From positions 1 through 43,795 of the forward strand of contig JAUVZA010000003.1 in the NCBI GenBank assembly GCA_030602805.1: a stretch of DNA of 43,795 nt. The letters run 5' to 3'. Position 1 is the first letter of the stretch; every line of letters starts with the position of its first letter. The DNA comes from Dehalococcoidia bacterium. GTDB lineage: Bacteria > Chloroflexota > Dehalococcoidia > Dehalococcoidales > JAUVZA01. Of the stretch, positions 1-9,996 are shown in pieces. The notes under the pieces are model-generated. The model ran no database searches and was not told the DNA's origin. It was given only the letters and a program-made list of their open reading frames with translations. Both the position numbers and the translations under genes were made by a program.

Positions 1-273
1 AAACATACTCAGGGCATCGCCGATTAGACCAGCGACTAAAGGCACCTTATAACCTACCCTATCAATTAACCGACCAAACAGGATATTGGCCGGGGTATTG
101 GTTATGGAATATAGACCGATAATAAGCCCGATAATGCCAACACTGGCACCAAGCCCAGAGGCATAAAGAGCCATAACCGGTATAAGCAAGGTAGTATCAA
201 GAAAGCCAAGGAAGGTTACAACAGAGGTAATGGGTAAGACCCTTTTAGTTTGCAGTTGCTTTAATTCGTTCAT
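1..273 (-). CDS. MFS transporter, N-terminal part, truncated by the window edge
   Basis: Reverse-complement translation MNELKQLQTKRVLPITSVVTFLGFLDTTLLIPVMALYASGLGASVGIIGLIIGLYSITNTPANILFGRLIDRVGYKVPLVAGLIGDALSMF: MFS TM1-2 and a GRLIDRVGYK loop; not in the ORF track because it is partial. Confidence 0.8.
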   Translation of the reverse strand, partial: MNELKQLQTKRVLPITSVVTFLGFLDTTLLIPVMALYASGLGASVGIIGLIIGLYSITNTPANILFGRLIDRVGYKVPLVAGLIGDALSMF

Positions 274-324
274 TCTGTGTTGCTGGTATAATAACATATA
301 TAAGAGACTCATTGTGAAGTTGTT

Positions 325-420
325 TATTAAGGGATTAAAAGGGGCGAAGCCCCTTTAAGAAATTCCAGTCCCTCTCCCCTTATGAAGGGGAGAGGGACTA
401 AGGGTGAGGGGTTGGTAAAT
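325..420. repeat. Two-hairpin intergenic repeat, copy 1
   Basis: aaaggggcgaagccccttt hairpin then gtccctctccccttatgaaggggagagggac hairpin then aagggtgaggggttgg. Confidence 0.8.
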
Positions 421-487
421 AATCCTCTCCTTGTTCAACCTGCTCCGGCTTGATATAATGGAGCCAATCCATTTAGGTTTACTATAA

Positions 488-1624
488 GTGAGAAAATCTA
501 ATCTAAACACCTCACCCTATCACCGGATAGTGGTTAAGCTTGGCACCAGCCTGCTCACTGGCGGTAGTGACCATCTGAATGAGAATATAATGTCAAGCCT
601 AGTAGCTCAGGTGGCGCAGCTTCATCGGCAGGGTCTGGAACTGCTCGTAGTCTCTTCCGGAGCTATAACCGCCGGCAGGTATAAACTGGGACTGACCAAG
701 AAGCTCAGAGGTATTCCTTTCAGGCAGGTATTCTCTTCAGTGGGGCAAGGTCGCCTGATGCTGACTTATGAGCAACTGTTCAGCCGGCATAATATTACTG
801 TAGCTCAGGCTTTGCTGACCAAGGCTGACCTTTCCGACCGGGCTGGCTATCTGAATGCCCGCAATACCCTTTTGGCTTTGCTGGAGCTTCGGGTATTGTG
901 TATTGTCAATGAGAATGATGTGGTGGCGGTGGATGAGATTCAGGAGGCTAAATTTGGCGATAACGATAACCTGTCAGCTATGGTAGCTAATCTGGTTGAT
1001 GCTGACCTGTTGTTACTTCTTACTGATATTGCCGGACTATATACTGCTGACCCCCGCCGTGACCATGATGCCCGTCTTATTCCACATGTGGAGAGGATAG
1101 ATTCAAAGATTGAGCAGTTGGCGGCCGATACGGCTGGCAGCCTTGGTATCGGTGGTATGATGACCAAAATAGAGGCAGCCAAGCTGGCTACTGCCTCCGG
1201 GATAACCGTAGTTATTGCCGATGGTGGAGAGCCGGATGTTATTGTAAAGCTAGCCGCTGGTGAGGCTATAGGCACCTGTTTTTGGCCACTTACCGATAAG
1301 CTTGAGAGCCGCAAGCGCTGGATGGTTAGTGGTCTTTCTACCCGAGGTGGGCTGGTGGTAGATTCCGGGGCAGCCCGGGCGTTGAGAAAGCAGAACCGAA
1401 GCCTGCTGGCAACTGGGATTAAGAAAGTTGAGGGCGATTTTCAGCGGGGTGATGTGGTAACTGTCTATGACCACAAGGGGGCTATACTTGGCTGTGGCAT
1501 AACCAACTATAGCTCATCTGATATTGGCATTATTAAAGGCGCTCATTCCAAGAAAATTGCCACCCTCCTTGGCTATGACTACGGCTCCGAAGTAGTGCAC
1601 CGCAATAACCTGGTGGTATTATAG
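488..1624 (+). CDS. proB: Glutamate 5-kinase with C-terminal PUA domain
   Basis: HRIVVKLGTSLLTGG, NENDVVAVDEI, FGDNDNLSAMVA, GIGGMMTKIEAAKLA; PUA-like C-terminus. Confidence 0.95.
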   Translation: MRKSNLNTSPYHRIVVKLGTSLLTGGSDHLNENIMSSLVAQVAQLHRQGLELLVVSSGAITAGRYKLGLTKKLRGIPFRQVFSSVGQGRLMLTYEQLFSRHNITVAQALLTKADLSDRAGYLNARNTLLALLELRVLCIVNENDVVAVDEIQEAKFGDNDNLSAMVANLVDADLLLLLTDIAGLYTADPRRDHDARLIPHVERIDSKIEQLAADTAGSLGIGGMMTKIEAAKLATASGITVVIADGGEPDVIVKLAAGEAIGTCFWPLTDKLESRKRWMVSGLSTRGGLVVDSGAARALRKQNRSLLATGIKKVEGDFQRGDVVTVYDHKGAILGCGITNYSSSDIGIIKGAHSKKIATLLGYDYGSEVVHRNNLVVL

Positions 1625-1635
1625 ATTTAAAGAAA

Positions 1636-2295
1636 ATGAATGACATTATCACAAATATGCGAACTAATTTGGAAAAAGCACATGTGCTAGGTATTCCAGA
1701 GTATATAAAGAATCTACAGGCTATTTCCGATAGTTTGGAAGGCTTTCGCCTTGAGGATAAAGCAGCACTCATGTTTGCCAGAGCGGGTTGTAGTGTGACT
1801 ATTAGAAAGCGAGCAGAACCTCCTGACTTAACTCTCAGATTCAACAGTGAACAATCCTATGCAGAAGTGAAGCACTTTAGAATGAAGGGTCAAGATAGAA
1901 TTGACGCTGCTAAAATGAGTGAGCCAGGTGATGAACTAGAACTCTATGGCGATACAGTTCCACTAGAAGGTAAGCCTGCTTGGGAGCAGGTTTATAATGT
2001 GGCTAAAAAGAAGATAACGCAATATACGGAACACGCCCCTAATATCTTGGTCATTGAGAGTAGCAGCACTAGTATTGAATATACAGAGATAGATACGGCA
2101 ATAGGTAAGATTAACGAAGACGTTCGTTCCGGCAAATGTCAGGGATTCGCCAAACTAAATGGCATTTTATTGACGTCGGATTGGAATAATATCTCTCAAC
2201 AATGGCGAAATGTATTCTTTTACTGCACAAGCAATCCTGCTGTTTCGCTTAGTCGGGAAGTTTCCAGTTTGCTTGATAAGATTTGTTTTGGCTAA
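1636..2295 (+). CDS. Hypothetical protein with PD-(D/E)XK-nuclease-like core, between proB and proA
   Basis: 219 aa ORF; EPPDLTLRFNSEQSYAEVKHF resembles a PD-x(n)-ExK motif. Confidence 0.6.
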   Translation: MNDIITNMRTNLEKAHVLGIPEYIKNLQAISDSLEGFRLEDKAALMFARAGCSVTIRKRAEPPDLTLRFNSEQSYAEVKHFRMKGQDRIDAAKMSEPGDELELYGDTVPLEGKPAWEQVYNVAKKKITQYTEHAPNILVIESSSTSIEYTEIDTAIGKINEDVRSGKCQGFAKLNGILLTSDWNNISQQWRNVFFYCTSNPAVSLSREVSSLLDKICFG

Positions 2296-2320
2296 CTGAT
2301 GTCGGCCAGCTAATAAAATC

Positions 2321-2400
2321 AGGGTGTTAGAGGGGCGAAGCCCCTCTCAAAAAATACTTCCCCTTCCCCTGGGGAAGGGGATAAAGGGGATGGGGTTACC
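2321..2400. repeat. Two-hairpin intergenic repeat, copy 2
   Basis: agaggggcgaagcccctct plus ttccccttcccctggggaaggggataaaggggatggggtt. Confidence 0.8.
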
Positions 2401-2428
2401 ATATAAAATGCTAATAGGAGTTTGAGAT

Positions 2429-3703
2429 ATGGAATCAGCAGTTGAAGAACTCAAAGAAAAGGGTAGGGCAGCTAAGGCAGCGTCTCGGCGGATGGCTTAC
2501 CTGCCAACTGAAGTCAAGAATCAAGCTTTACATAATGTTGCCGATGACCTGCTAGCTAAAAAGGATGAAGTCCTGGCAGCCAATCAAATTGACTATAAGG
2601 AAGCTGAGGCATCAGGGATGAATGCGGCTATGCTTGACCGCTTGTTCCTATCATCCAGCCGCCTTGAGTCTATAGCTCAGGATGTGCTGGCGGTGGCAGC
2701 TCTTCCTGACCCGGTGGGAGAGGTATTTGATATGCGAACCCTGCCTAATGGCTTGCTGATAGGTAGGAAGCGGGTTCCATTGGGTGTAATCGGGGCTATC
2801 TATGAGAGCCGACCCAACGTTACTATAGATATCTCTGTCCTTTGCCTGAAGTCAGGTAATGCCATTATCCTCAGGGGTGGCAGGGAGGCAATTCGCTCCA
2901 ATAGCGCCTTAGCTGAGGTGGTTCAGGAAGCCTGTAAACGGGCTGGAGTGCCTGATGGGGCAGTAAACTTTATTGAGAATACTGACCGAGCCCTGGTTAA
3001 TCACCTGCTTAAGATGGGGGACATTATTGACCTGCTTATTCCTCGAGGTGGAGCCGGGCTGATAAAATTTGTCACCGAGAATGCGGCTATGCCCGTGGTT
3101 AGCGGCGGGGTGGGTGTTTGTCATACCTATGTTGATAAGAGTGCTGATGTGGCTAAGGCGGTGGCTATCGCTTTTAATGCCAAGGTGCAGCGACCCACAG
3201 TATGCAATGCTTTGGATACTTTGCTGGTTCATGCTGCTCTTGCTCAGCGCTACCTACCCATAATAGCTGCTGAGTGGGCAGAGGCTGGGGTAGAGATGCA
3301 CTGTGATGAGCGGGCTTTGTCCATCCTTAAATCAAGTCCTTCATTGAAGCTGGTGCCAGCTACGGACGAGGATTGGGGCAAAGAGTTTCTGTCACTGGTG
3401 GCAGCGGTCAAGGTGGTGGATTCTCTGGATGAGGCGCTGGAGCATATTGAGCGCTATGGCTCAGGGCATTCTGAGGCTATTGTCACTGAAGGGTATCAGC
3501 CAGCAATGCGCTTTCTTAATGAGGTGGATGCTGCCTGTGTCTATGTTAATGCCAGCACCCGGTTTACTGATGGCGGTCAGTTCGGACTGGGGGCTGAGGT
3601 AGGCATTAGCACTCAGAAAATGCATGCTCGCGGTCCGTTAGGGGTAAAGGAATTGACTACCTATAAGTGGATTATTTTCGGTAGTGGGCAGGTAAGACCT
3701 TGA
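2429..3703 (+). CDS. proA: Gamma-glutamyl phosphate reductase
   Basis: PLGVIGAIYESRPNVTIDISVLCLKSGNAIILRGG; FTDGGQFGLGAEVGISTQKMHARGPLGVKELTTYKW. Confidence 0.96.
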   Translation: MESAVEELKEKGRAAKAASRRMAYLPTEVKNQALHNVADDLLAKKDEVLAANQIDYKEAEASGMNAAMLDRLFLSSSRLESIAQDVLAVAALPDPVGEVFDMRTLPNGLLIGRKRVPLGVIGAIYESRPNVTIDISVLCLKSGNAIILRGGREAIRSNSALAEVVQEACKRAGVPDGAVNFIENTDRALVNHLLKMGDIIDLLIPRGGAGLIKFVTENAAMPVVSGGVGVCHTYVDKSADVAKAVAIAFNAKVQRPTVCNALDTLLVHAALAQRYLPIIAAEWAEAGVEMHCDERALSILKSSPSLKLVPATDEDWGKEFLSLVAAVKVVDSLDEALEHIERYGSGHSEAIVTEGYQPAMRFLNEVDAACVYVNASTRFTDGGQFGLGAEVGISTQKMHARGPLGVKELTTYKWIIFGSGQVRP

Positions 3704-3729
3704 GTGTCTAGGCTGAAGTCAATAGCTAT

Positions 3730-4881
3730 CTATTTGTAGAGAAAGTAAATTGCAGGAAAGTTGGCCAGGATTCCCACAATAGCTCCAATTTGAAACACTG
3801 AGCCAATACCAAAGTGGTCCATAGTGTAGCCAAACACCAGAGGACCGATTACCATTCCCAGACTCATAACACTCCTGGAAATGCCCATTACTGAGCCCAT
3901 CCCGCTATACTTATTGCCCAATTCTACATTGAGAGCCATCACCGCTGCTCTAGCAACGGCACCTAATATTGCCGTTGGCAGCAACATGGCAAGCAACATT
4001 CCACCAGCAGGCATATGGGGGATAAAAAAGACAAAGATAGGAGCAGTAATACTGCCAATTACTATTAGTCTCTTCTTGTTAAGCCGGTCAGCCAGAGGCC
4101 CAAGTAGCCCCTGGGCGAACGCACCGCTCAACATAAAAATAGAAAGCACTGCCCCTATGCCTGTCACACTCATCCCCATAGTAGAAACCGCCAGTAGGGG
4201 TAGAAAAGCAGAGATGCCCTGCCTGTAGAAAGCTCGGCTAGCTAGGGAAAGGCTTATTGCTTTGACCTTATTATCTCGTATTATTGTCTTTAATGGGGCG
4301 CTAGGAGCTTTTTTACTCCGTTCAGAAGACGATTCAACGGTAGGAACGAGGAGAATAAGCAGGATGAGAGCCAAGGCGGTGAACCCAGCCATAGCGTAGA
4401 AGCCGGCATTCATGTAAAAGGTATCGGCTAGAAACCCGCCCAGAAATGGTCCGGACCCCATCCCGAGGAACATTGACATAGAGAAAAGGTTCATGTAGGT
4501 ACCCTCTCGCCCCTTGGGGATGAGGTCGCCGATGTAGGCGTGAGCTATAGGTATAACCATAGCTGAGGCTACTCCGTGGAGAAGTCGGACGGAGGTCAGC
4601 ATATACATATTAGAGGCCCAGGCGTAAGAGAGGGATATGATGGTGTAAGCAAGCAGACCCAGGCCGATAAATATCTTCCGACCCCTGCGGTCGGAAAGCC
4701 TGCCCATGATAGGCATGAATATCGTCCGCGATAGAGCAAATCCTGAATACATGAGACCTAGCCACAGGCCAGAGGCACCCATGCTCTCTGCATAGAGGGG
4801 CATAAGGGGAGATATGATGCCCATGCCCAGCACGGCGGTAAAGACAACGGCAAATAAAGTTATAAATGCCTTTTTATTCAT
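3730..4881 (-). CDS. MFS transporter
   Basis: 12-TM-like hydrophobic profile; GRLSDRRGRKIFIGLG loop. Confidence 0.9.
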   Translation of the reverse strand: MNKKAFITLFAVVFTAVLGMGIISPLMPLYAESMGASGLWLGLMYSGFALSRTIFMPIMGRLSDRRGRKIFIGLGLLAYTIISLSYAWASNMYMLTSVRLLHGVASAMVIPIAHAYIGDLIPKGREGTYMNLFSMSMFLGMGSGPFLGGFLADTFYMNAGFYAMAGFTALALILLILLVPTVESSSERSKKAPSAPLKTIIRDNKVKAISLSLASRAFYRQGISAFLPLLAVSTMGMSVTGIGAVLSIFMLSGAFAQGLLGPLADRLNKKRLIVIGSITAPIFVFFIPHMPAGGMLLAMLLPTAILGAVARAAVMALNVELGNKYSGMGSVMGISRSVMSLGMVIGPLVFGYTMDHFGIGSVFQIGAIVGILANFPAIYFLYK

Positions 4882-4935
4882 AAAAGCCTTATAAGTTGAT
4901 TATCTTCAGTAGCGGGCAGGCGCATCCCGAGATAC

Positions 4936-5724
4936 TTATCTTGCCCTTGGCGCCTCCAGGGCAGCTTGTTGGATTTGAAACAGTTGCTTGATGCCCTTTT
5001 CGGCTAGAGAGAGTAGGGAATCAATAGTCTCCTTAGTGAAGGGTTTGGCCTCAGCCGTGCCCTGAACCTCAACAAATTCCCCTTTGCTGGTCATCACCAC
5101 ATTGAAGTCAACCTCAGCTTTGCAGTCTTCATCGTAGCATAGGTCTAATAGCCGATAGCTATGCACGATGCCGACGCTGGTGGCAGCTACCGCACTCTTT
5201 AGGGGTATAGATGATATTACACCCATATTGGCTAGGGTTTGCATTGCTTGATGTAGGGCTAGATAAGAGCCAGTAATGGCGGCAGTTCTGGTGCCACCAT
5301 CTGCCTGTAATACATCACAATCTACAATTAGAGTTCTCTCCCCTAGTGCATTAAGGTCGGTTACTGCCCGCAGCGAGCGCCCGATGAGGCGCTGGATTTC
5401 CTGGCTTCTACCAGCAACCCTGCCCAGCGACGAATCACGAGGAGTGCGGGTAACCGTGGAGCGGGGCAGCATGGCATATTCAGCGGTAATCCAGCCACTG
5501 CCTTCTCCTCTGAGGAAGCCTGGTACCCTCTCCTCCACACTAACCGAGCACAGCACCCGGGTTTTTCCTAGTTCTATTAGGGCTGAGCCTTCAGCGAAAC
5601 TCTGGACCCCAGGAGTTATTTGTATCGGTCGCAGCTCATCCCAGGCACGACCGTCGGCTCGTTTCACTAGGTCTCCTCCTAGAGATGTGTCTTTGAGTAT
5701 AGCATTGATAGGTGGTAATGGCAA
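4936..5724 (-). CDS. rph: Ribonuclease PH
   Basis: [88 protein letters not shown]-type motif. Confidence 0.96.
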   Translation of the reverse strand: MPLPPINAILKDTSLGGDLVKRADGRAWDELRPIQITPGVQSFAEGSALIELGKTRVLCSVSVEERVPGFLRGEGSGWITAEYAMLPRSTVTRTPRDSSLGRVAGRSQEIQRLIGRSLRAVTDLNALGERTLIVDCDVLQADGGTRTAAITGSYLALHQAMQTLANMGVISSIPLKSAVAATSVGIVHSYRLLDLCYDEDCKAEVDFNVVMTSKGEFVEVQGTAEAKPFTKETIDSLLSLAEKGIKQLFQIQQAALEAPRAR

Positions 5725-5738
5725 TTAAGCTTTTATTT

Positions 5739-5830
5739 GGTAACCCTCCCCTTTATCCCCTTCCCCTTGATAAGGGGAAGGGGAAGATTTTATAAAGAGG
5801 GGCTTCGCCCCTCTTAAACACCCTTTCTTA
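5739..5830. repeat. Two-hairpin intergenic repeat, copy 3 (inverted)
   Basis: ccctttatccccttccccttgataaggggaaggggaa plus agaggggcttcgcccctct. Confidence 0.8.
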
Positions 5831-5882
5831 GTTAGCGACTAGGTTGCATACTCTTAGTAAGGCACTACAGTGGAGGTTAAAG

Positions 5883-6395
5883 ATGGACAGTGTATGGAAT
5901 ACCATTGGCGTGATACTAGCTACCGGCGTGGTAATGGTCTTAGGTTATTGGGCACAGCATTATTGGACGGGTAAACGTGAAATAAGTAGTGCTAGAAGAA
6001 AGTACAGAGAGCGTGTTATCATCCCAATAAAAGAAACTTTAACAAAACTTGGGACTAATTTAGAGTGGAGCAAGTTTATGGATACTGTGCACAAGGCTAA
6101 GGAGGAAGACAGTTCGATAGACACGGAAGAAGTGCGAGAGTTAGAAGAGTCTATAAAGTCCACGAGACGAAGTAGCATGATTGAAACACTTACAGAAACA
6201 ATACCTTTAATCGCTACCATTACTAATGAGGATACAAGGGGATTTTTACGAGGGGTATTTCTTGAATCTGCTGTCATTTCTCCAGTTCTTTCTGAAGAAC
6301 TTAAAAGGAAACTTCATGTTACTGATGAAGATATCAGGGCGAAATTGAATTTGACTTATAAGAAACTGGAAGACTATGTTGCTCTAGCTGACTAG
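5883..6395 (+). CDS. Hypothetical membrane-anchored protein
   Basis: One N-terminal TM segment (TIGVILATGVVMVLGYWAQHYW) then a charged helical region; start placed at the second Met of the 5844 ORF. Confidence 0.55.
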   Translation: MDSVWNTIGVILATGVVMVLGYWAQHYWTGKREISSARRKYRERVIIPIKETLTKLGTNLEWSKFMDTVHKAKEEDSSIDTEEVRELEESIKSTRRSSMIETLTETIPLIATITNEDTRGFLRGVFLESAVISPVLSEELKRKLHVTDEDIRAKLNLTYKKLEDYVALAD

Positions 6396-6413
6396 GGGTA
6401 AAATAGCTATTAT

Positions 6414-6590
6414 GAGCGGAAGCCCCTCTTAAACGCCCCCTCTTGCGGTTATTTAGTAAAGGGGTTAAAAGGGACGAAAGTCATCATAAGAAGATGTTCA
6501 TATTATAATTCTCTTCCCCCTCCCTTCATAAGGGAGGGGGATAAAGGGGGTGGGTTACTTAATAGAAACCTAAAGGGTGAGGGGTTGATA
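6414..6590. repeat. Two-hairpin intergenic repeat, copy 4 (degenerate or composite)
   Basis: gaagcccctcttaaacgccccctc remnant plus ttccccctcccttcataagggagggggataaagggggtgggtt. Confidence 0.65.
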
Positions 6591-6642
6591 AAACTACCTC
6601 TTTCTTAGTAGATAACATCTAAGTCGTGAGCTTTGACCCTCT

Positions 6643-7599
6643 GTGGTGGGGGCTGGTAGAATGGGGGCTGTGAATATCAGCCCGGAAATCATTAGCCTGA
6701 TAGAAGAACTCAGGAATGACAGAACTCACGGTGCCAGCCAGTTGGCAAGGCGGGCAGCGAAGGTATTAAAGATTGCGGCTGAGCATAGCCAGGTAGATAG
6801 CGCTGAGCAGTTTTTGCTGGAGCAGAGAGAAATAGGAGAGAGGTTAATGTCGGCTCATCCAGCTATGGCACCGGTATTTAATATCGTCAACGGTTTGCTT
6901 AACACTATAGCTGGTAAAGCTACGGAGATGGAATTAGATTCAATTAGGCGCTTTACCATGTCTAGGGCTGATGAAGTAACCAGAGGTTCATTAGAGGCTA
7001 TAGCTCAGATTGCGAAATATGGCTCTGAGCTGATTGCTGGCGGCGACAGAATAATGACTCATAGCTATAGTTCAACAGTGGTGGCAGTGCTAAAGGCAGC
7101 CTTTACTAAACATAGGGATATTGAGGTGATTATTACCAGGTCGGGTCCAGGCGGCACTGGTGAGAGGATTGCCCGAGAGCTTGAGCTTTATGGAATACCA
7201 AGTACCTTTATTGATGATGCGGCTATGGGGTTTTATGTGTCAACGGTAAATAAGGTTATGGTCGGTGCCGACAGAGTATGCGCTGATGGCAAAATTGTTA
7301 ATGGAATAGGCACTTATCAACTAGCCCTAGTTGCTGAGAGAGCCAGCATTCCTTTTTATGTATTATGTGAGACGCTTAAATTTGACCCTAGGCTAAGGAG
7401 TGATGCGGTTGATTTGGAGGAGAAAGAGCCATCGGAGGTTGTTGGAGCGGGGAGGTTGCCGCCGGGGGTTAAGGTTAAAAACCCTTACTTTGACATTACC
7501 CCGCTGGAGCTGATTACCGGAATAGTTACCGAGAATGGTTTGCTTATGTCAGAAGAAGTTACCGGTTATATGCAAAAGTATCTAATTAAAGATAACTAG
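6643..7599 (+). CDS. eIF-2B alpha/beta/delta-like family (ribose-1,5-bisphosphate isomerase-like)
   Basis: DRIMTHSYSSTVVAVLKAA; GADRVCADGKIVNGIGTYQLALVAERASIPFYV; NPYFDITPLELITGIVTENG; start may be ATG at 6661. Confidence 0.85.
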   Translation: MVGAGRMGAVNISPEIISLIEELRNDRTHGASQLARRAAKVLKIAAEHSQVDSAEQFLLEQREIGERLMSAHPAMAPVFNIVNGLLNTIAGKATEMELDSIRRFTMSRADEVTRGSLEAIAQIAKYGSELIAGGDRIMTHSYSSTVVAVLKAAFTKHRDIEVIITRSGPGGTGERIARELELYGIPSTFIDDAAMGFYVSTVNKVMVGADRVCADGKIVNGIGTYQLALVAERASIPFYVLCETLKFDPRLRSDAVDLEEKEPSEVVGAGRLPPGVKVKNPYFDITPLELITGIVTENGLLMSEEVTGYMQKYLIKDN

Positions 7600-8004
7600 C
7601 TACTTATATACCCTGGCTAGGGTCTCCTTGAGCATAGGCACGGTCTGATAGTTATCTATATCTTTGGGTGCTATCCACTTCATCTCTTTGTGTTCCCAGT
7701 CGATTTTGATTTTACCTCGGTCTTTTATGTGAAAAAGATAAGGGTGAACCATCCATTTAACGCCGAGCTTTTCATCTTCAATCAGTAAAGGTTTCCCCCT
7801 TTTTACTAATTTAAGGTCTTCCCCACACAGGCTGGTTTCCTCTTCCATTTCTACTAGAGCTTGCTCGTCGGCAGTCGTCTCTACATAGCCACTAACCCCT
7901 GCCCATCTTCCTTGATAGCTACCAACCTGCTGGCTGCGGCGCAAAATAAGTATCTCCCCATCAGATTCAAGGAAGCAGGTAACAACCCGTTTTTCCTGTA
8001 GCAT
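7600..8004 (-). CDS. NUDIX hydrolase
   Basis: GRWAGVSGYVETTADEQALVEMEEETSL resembles the Nudix box. Confidence 0.8.
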   Translation of the reverse strand: MLQEKRVVTCFLESDGEILILRRSQQVGSYQGRWAGVSGYVETTADEQALVEMEEETSLCGEDLKLVKRGKPLLIEDEKLGVKWMVHPYLFHIKDRGKIKIDWEHKEMKWIAPKDIDNYQTVPMLKETLARVYK

Positions 8005-8019
8005 GATTTATCATTCAGC

Positions 8020-8499
8020 CTATTTTAAACTTATCAGGTATTCTTTTAACCAGCTTAGGGCTGCCTCGGCAGCGTCTAGCTTGTTTTGCTCTCGGTTTCC
8101 CTGGAAGTTGTGTTTCCGGCTGTAGGTTATAGCCTGATGTGATAATCCAATATAGAATAGCCCCACTGGTTTCCCCGGGGTAGCCCCGCTAGGTCCAGCA
8201 ATACCAGTATCAGCTAGACATATATCTGCGGCTAGTATTTTTCTGCCGCCCTGTGCCATCTCCTCAGCCACTTGGTAGCTAACGGCACCATATTTGTTGA
8301 TGCTATCCTCTTTCACCCCGACTACTTTAATCTTGACTTCATTGGTATAAGCAGTAACCGACCCTTTATAGTAGTCAGAGCTACCAGGGACATTGGTTAT
8401 CAGGTGGGATATTAGCCCTCCAGTGGCTGATTCAACTATCCCCAGGGTTAGCCCTTTTTGACGAAGTAGGTTACCTACCTCTTGCTCTAGGTTTGCCAT
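8020..8499 (-). CDS. CinA C-terminal family / nicotinamide-nucleotide amidohydrolase
   Basis: GLTLGIVESATGGLISHLITNVPGSSDYYKGSVTAYTNEVK; DTGIAGPSGATPGKPVGLFYIGL. Confidence 0.92.
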   Translation of the reverse strand: MANLEQEVGNLLRQKGLTLGIVESATGGLISHLITNVPGSSDYYKGSVTAYTNEVKIKVVGVKEDSINKYGAVSYQVAEEMAQGGRKILAADICLADTGIAGPSGATPGKPVGLFYIGLSHQAITYSRKHNFQGNREQNKLDAAEAALSWLKEYLISLK

Positions 8500-8758
8500 G
8501 GCTTATATAAACCTTCCCATTAGCCGGTATATCGTTTTTTCATCTATCTCGTTACTACCTTGACTAAGTCTGTGCATTATCTGCTCAACTGCCTGATGCT
8601 TGCGTAAATTATAGAGGTCATCCAGTTGTGTGTCATTTTCCAGGGTAAAATTATAGGATTATTTGCCAGCTTGTTGAATTATATAGGAACTATGGGATAA
8701 AATGAAACGAGGAAGTGTCCAACACGGCTCGGATGATAAATAAGAAGGGGGTTATATT

Positions 8759-8947
8759 ATGGGAATGTCAGCTTTGATTCTTGGTATTCTCGGTGGGCTG
8801 TGCGCTGTGATGGGTATTATTACTGCGACAGCGGTAATCCCAGAATTTGCTGAACTCTCCTGGGTGTTCTGGATGGTGCTAAGCGGAATTTTACTTTTAG
8901 CATCTATCGCTTTTACCGTTGGTCGCGGCGGTGGCGGCTATGAATAG
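8759..8947 (+). CDS. Small two-TM membrane protein
   Basis: 62 aa, two hydrophobic segments, AGAAGGGG-like upstream purine stretch. Confidence 0.5.
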   Translation: MGMSALILGILGGLCAVMGIITATAVIPEFAELSWVFWMVLSGILLLASIAFTVGRGGGGYE

Positions 8948-9790
8948 CTAAGCTTTTCTCCTTCTACGGCGACGCCAGTAGATAATCCCAAGTATAGTTC
9001 CCCAGATGGGTATGAAAATTAAAACCCAGAGGGCTATAGTGCCTAGCCATTGCCCGAAGATAACAATGCCTCGGACAGCGGATTTGAGTGCTTCAAGAGC
9101 GCTCCAACCGGCACGAACTAATGGCTTGGCAGTAACTTCAGGCTCGAGACGCACTGAAATTAAGGACATTGATGAGGTTCGTTCTAGATACTGCATCCGA
9201 CCTTTGATTTGCTCAATCTCACGCCGTACCTGATGTAGAAGTTCATAAATTCTAATGGCGTCTTCTACCTTAGCTTCCTCCAGGAGTGCCAGGTATTGGC
9301 TCTCTGTGGCTTCGGCATTCTTGAGCCTGGATTGGAGGTCAATATACTCCTCAGTTACATCTCGGCTATCAGTGCTCTCTGAGGTTACCCTTACTGCTAG
9401 GTTTCTAAGTTCGGCTAGTGCCTGTTCAAATTTGTCATCAGGCACCCGAATGGAAATCCATCCCCTCATATCTTGCTCTTCGCCTGAAATTCGGGACGAT
9501 ACTACATAGCCGTCAAACCTTACTGCTAGCTGGGCTATCTCATCCCGGGCATCGACTATATCTTCCACCACCAGTGACATATCTCCGTTGCGGACAATCA
9601 TCCGCTCTTCTTCTATTGATGGCAAAGCCTCAGTCCCAGCCTCCTTATAGACCTCAGGTGGCGCTACTGGTCCTTCTGGCATTACTACTGGCATTGTTTC
9701 CACTATTGTTTCCACTGATGGTGCCTTGGCACAGGCAACCGGCACCAGCAGCAAAGTAACTAGCATTAGTCCTATTATCAGCCTTTTCAT
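8948..9790 (-). CDS. DUF4349 domain-containing lipoprotein
   Basis: Lipobox-like LLVPVACAK; MIVRNGDMSLVVEDIVDARDEIAQLAVRFDGYVVSSRISG; coiled coil; C-terminal TM. Confidence 0.85.
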   Translation of the reverse strand: MKRLIIGLMLVTLLLVPVACAKAPSVETIVETMPVVMPEGPVAPPEVYKEAGTEALPSIEEERMIVRNGDMSLVVEDIVDARDEIAQLAVRFDGYVVSSRISGEEQDMRGWISIRVPDDKFEQALAELRNLAVRVTSESTDSRDVTEEYIDLQSRLKNAEATESQYLALLEEAKVEDAIRIYELLHQVRREIEQIKGRMQYLERTSSMSLISVRLEPEVTAKPLVRAGWSALEALKSAVRGIVIFGQWLGTIALWVLIFIPIWGTILGIIYWRRRRRRKA

Positions 9791-9996
9791 AAAGTAACCT
9801 CCTGCTTATTATCTATACTATACTATAACGCAGATGGAATGAAAAGGTTAGTATGATTTATTGTTGTGGTCGCTAAATTTGGAGACTGATATGCAATAGG
9901 TGCAAAGTGTGGTGGCTAGATGGATGGTCAATACACAGATTTCAATAAGCCGAAGGCAATTAACCTGTCCGTGCGGGATATAATAATATAGCTATT

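Noticed and set aside
940-1314. 124-aa minus-strand ORF inside proB
   Set aside because: Shadow ORF antisense to a strongly supported gene, low-complexity Ser/Ile/Pro composition. The same applies to the other antisense ORFs inside proA, rph, comEC, the MORC-kinase, the methylases, the helicase and NuoF.
9255-9759. Plus-strand ORFs of 84 and 113 aa antisense to DUF4349
   Set aside because: Overlap a convincing lipoprotein gene; leucine/serine-rich shadow translation.
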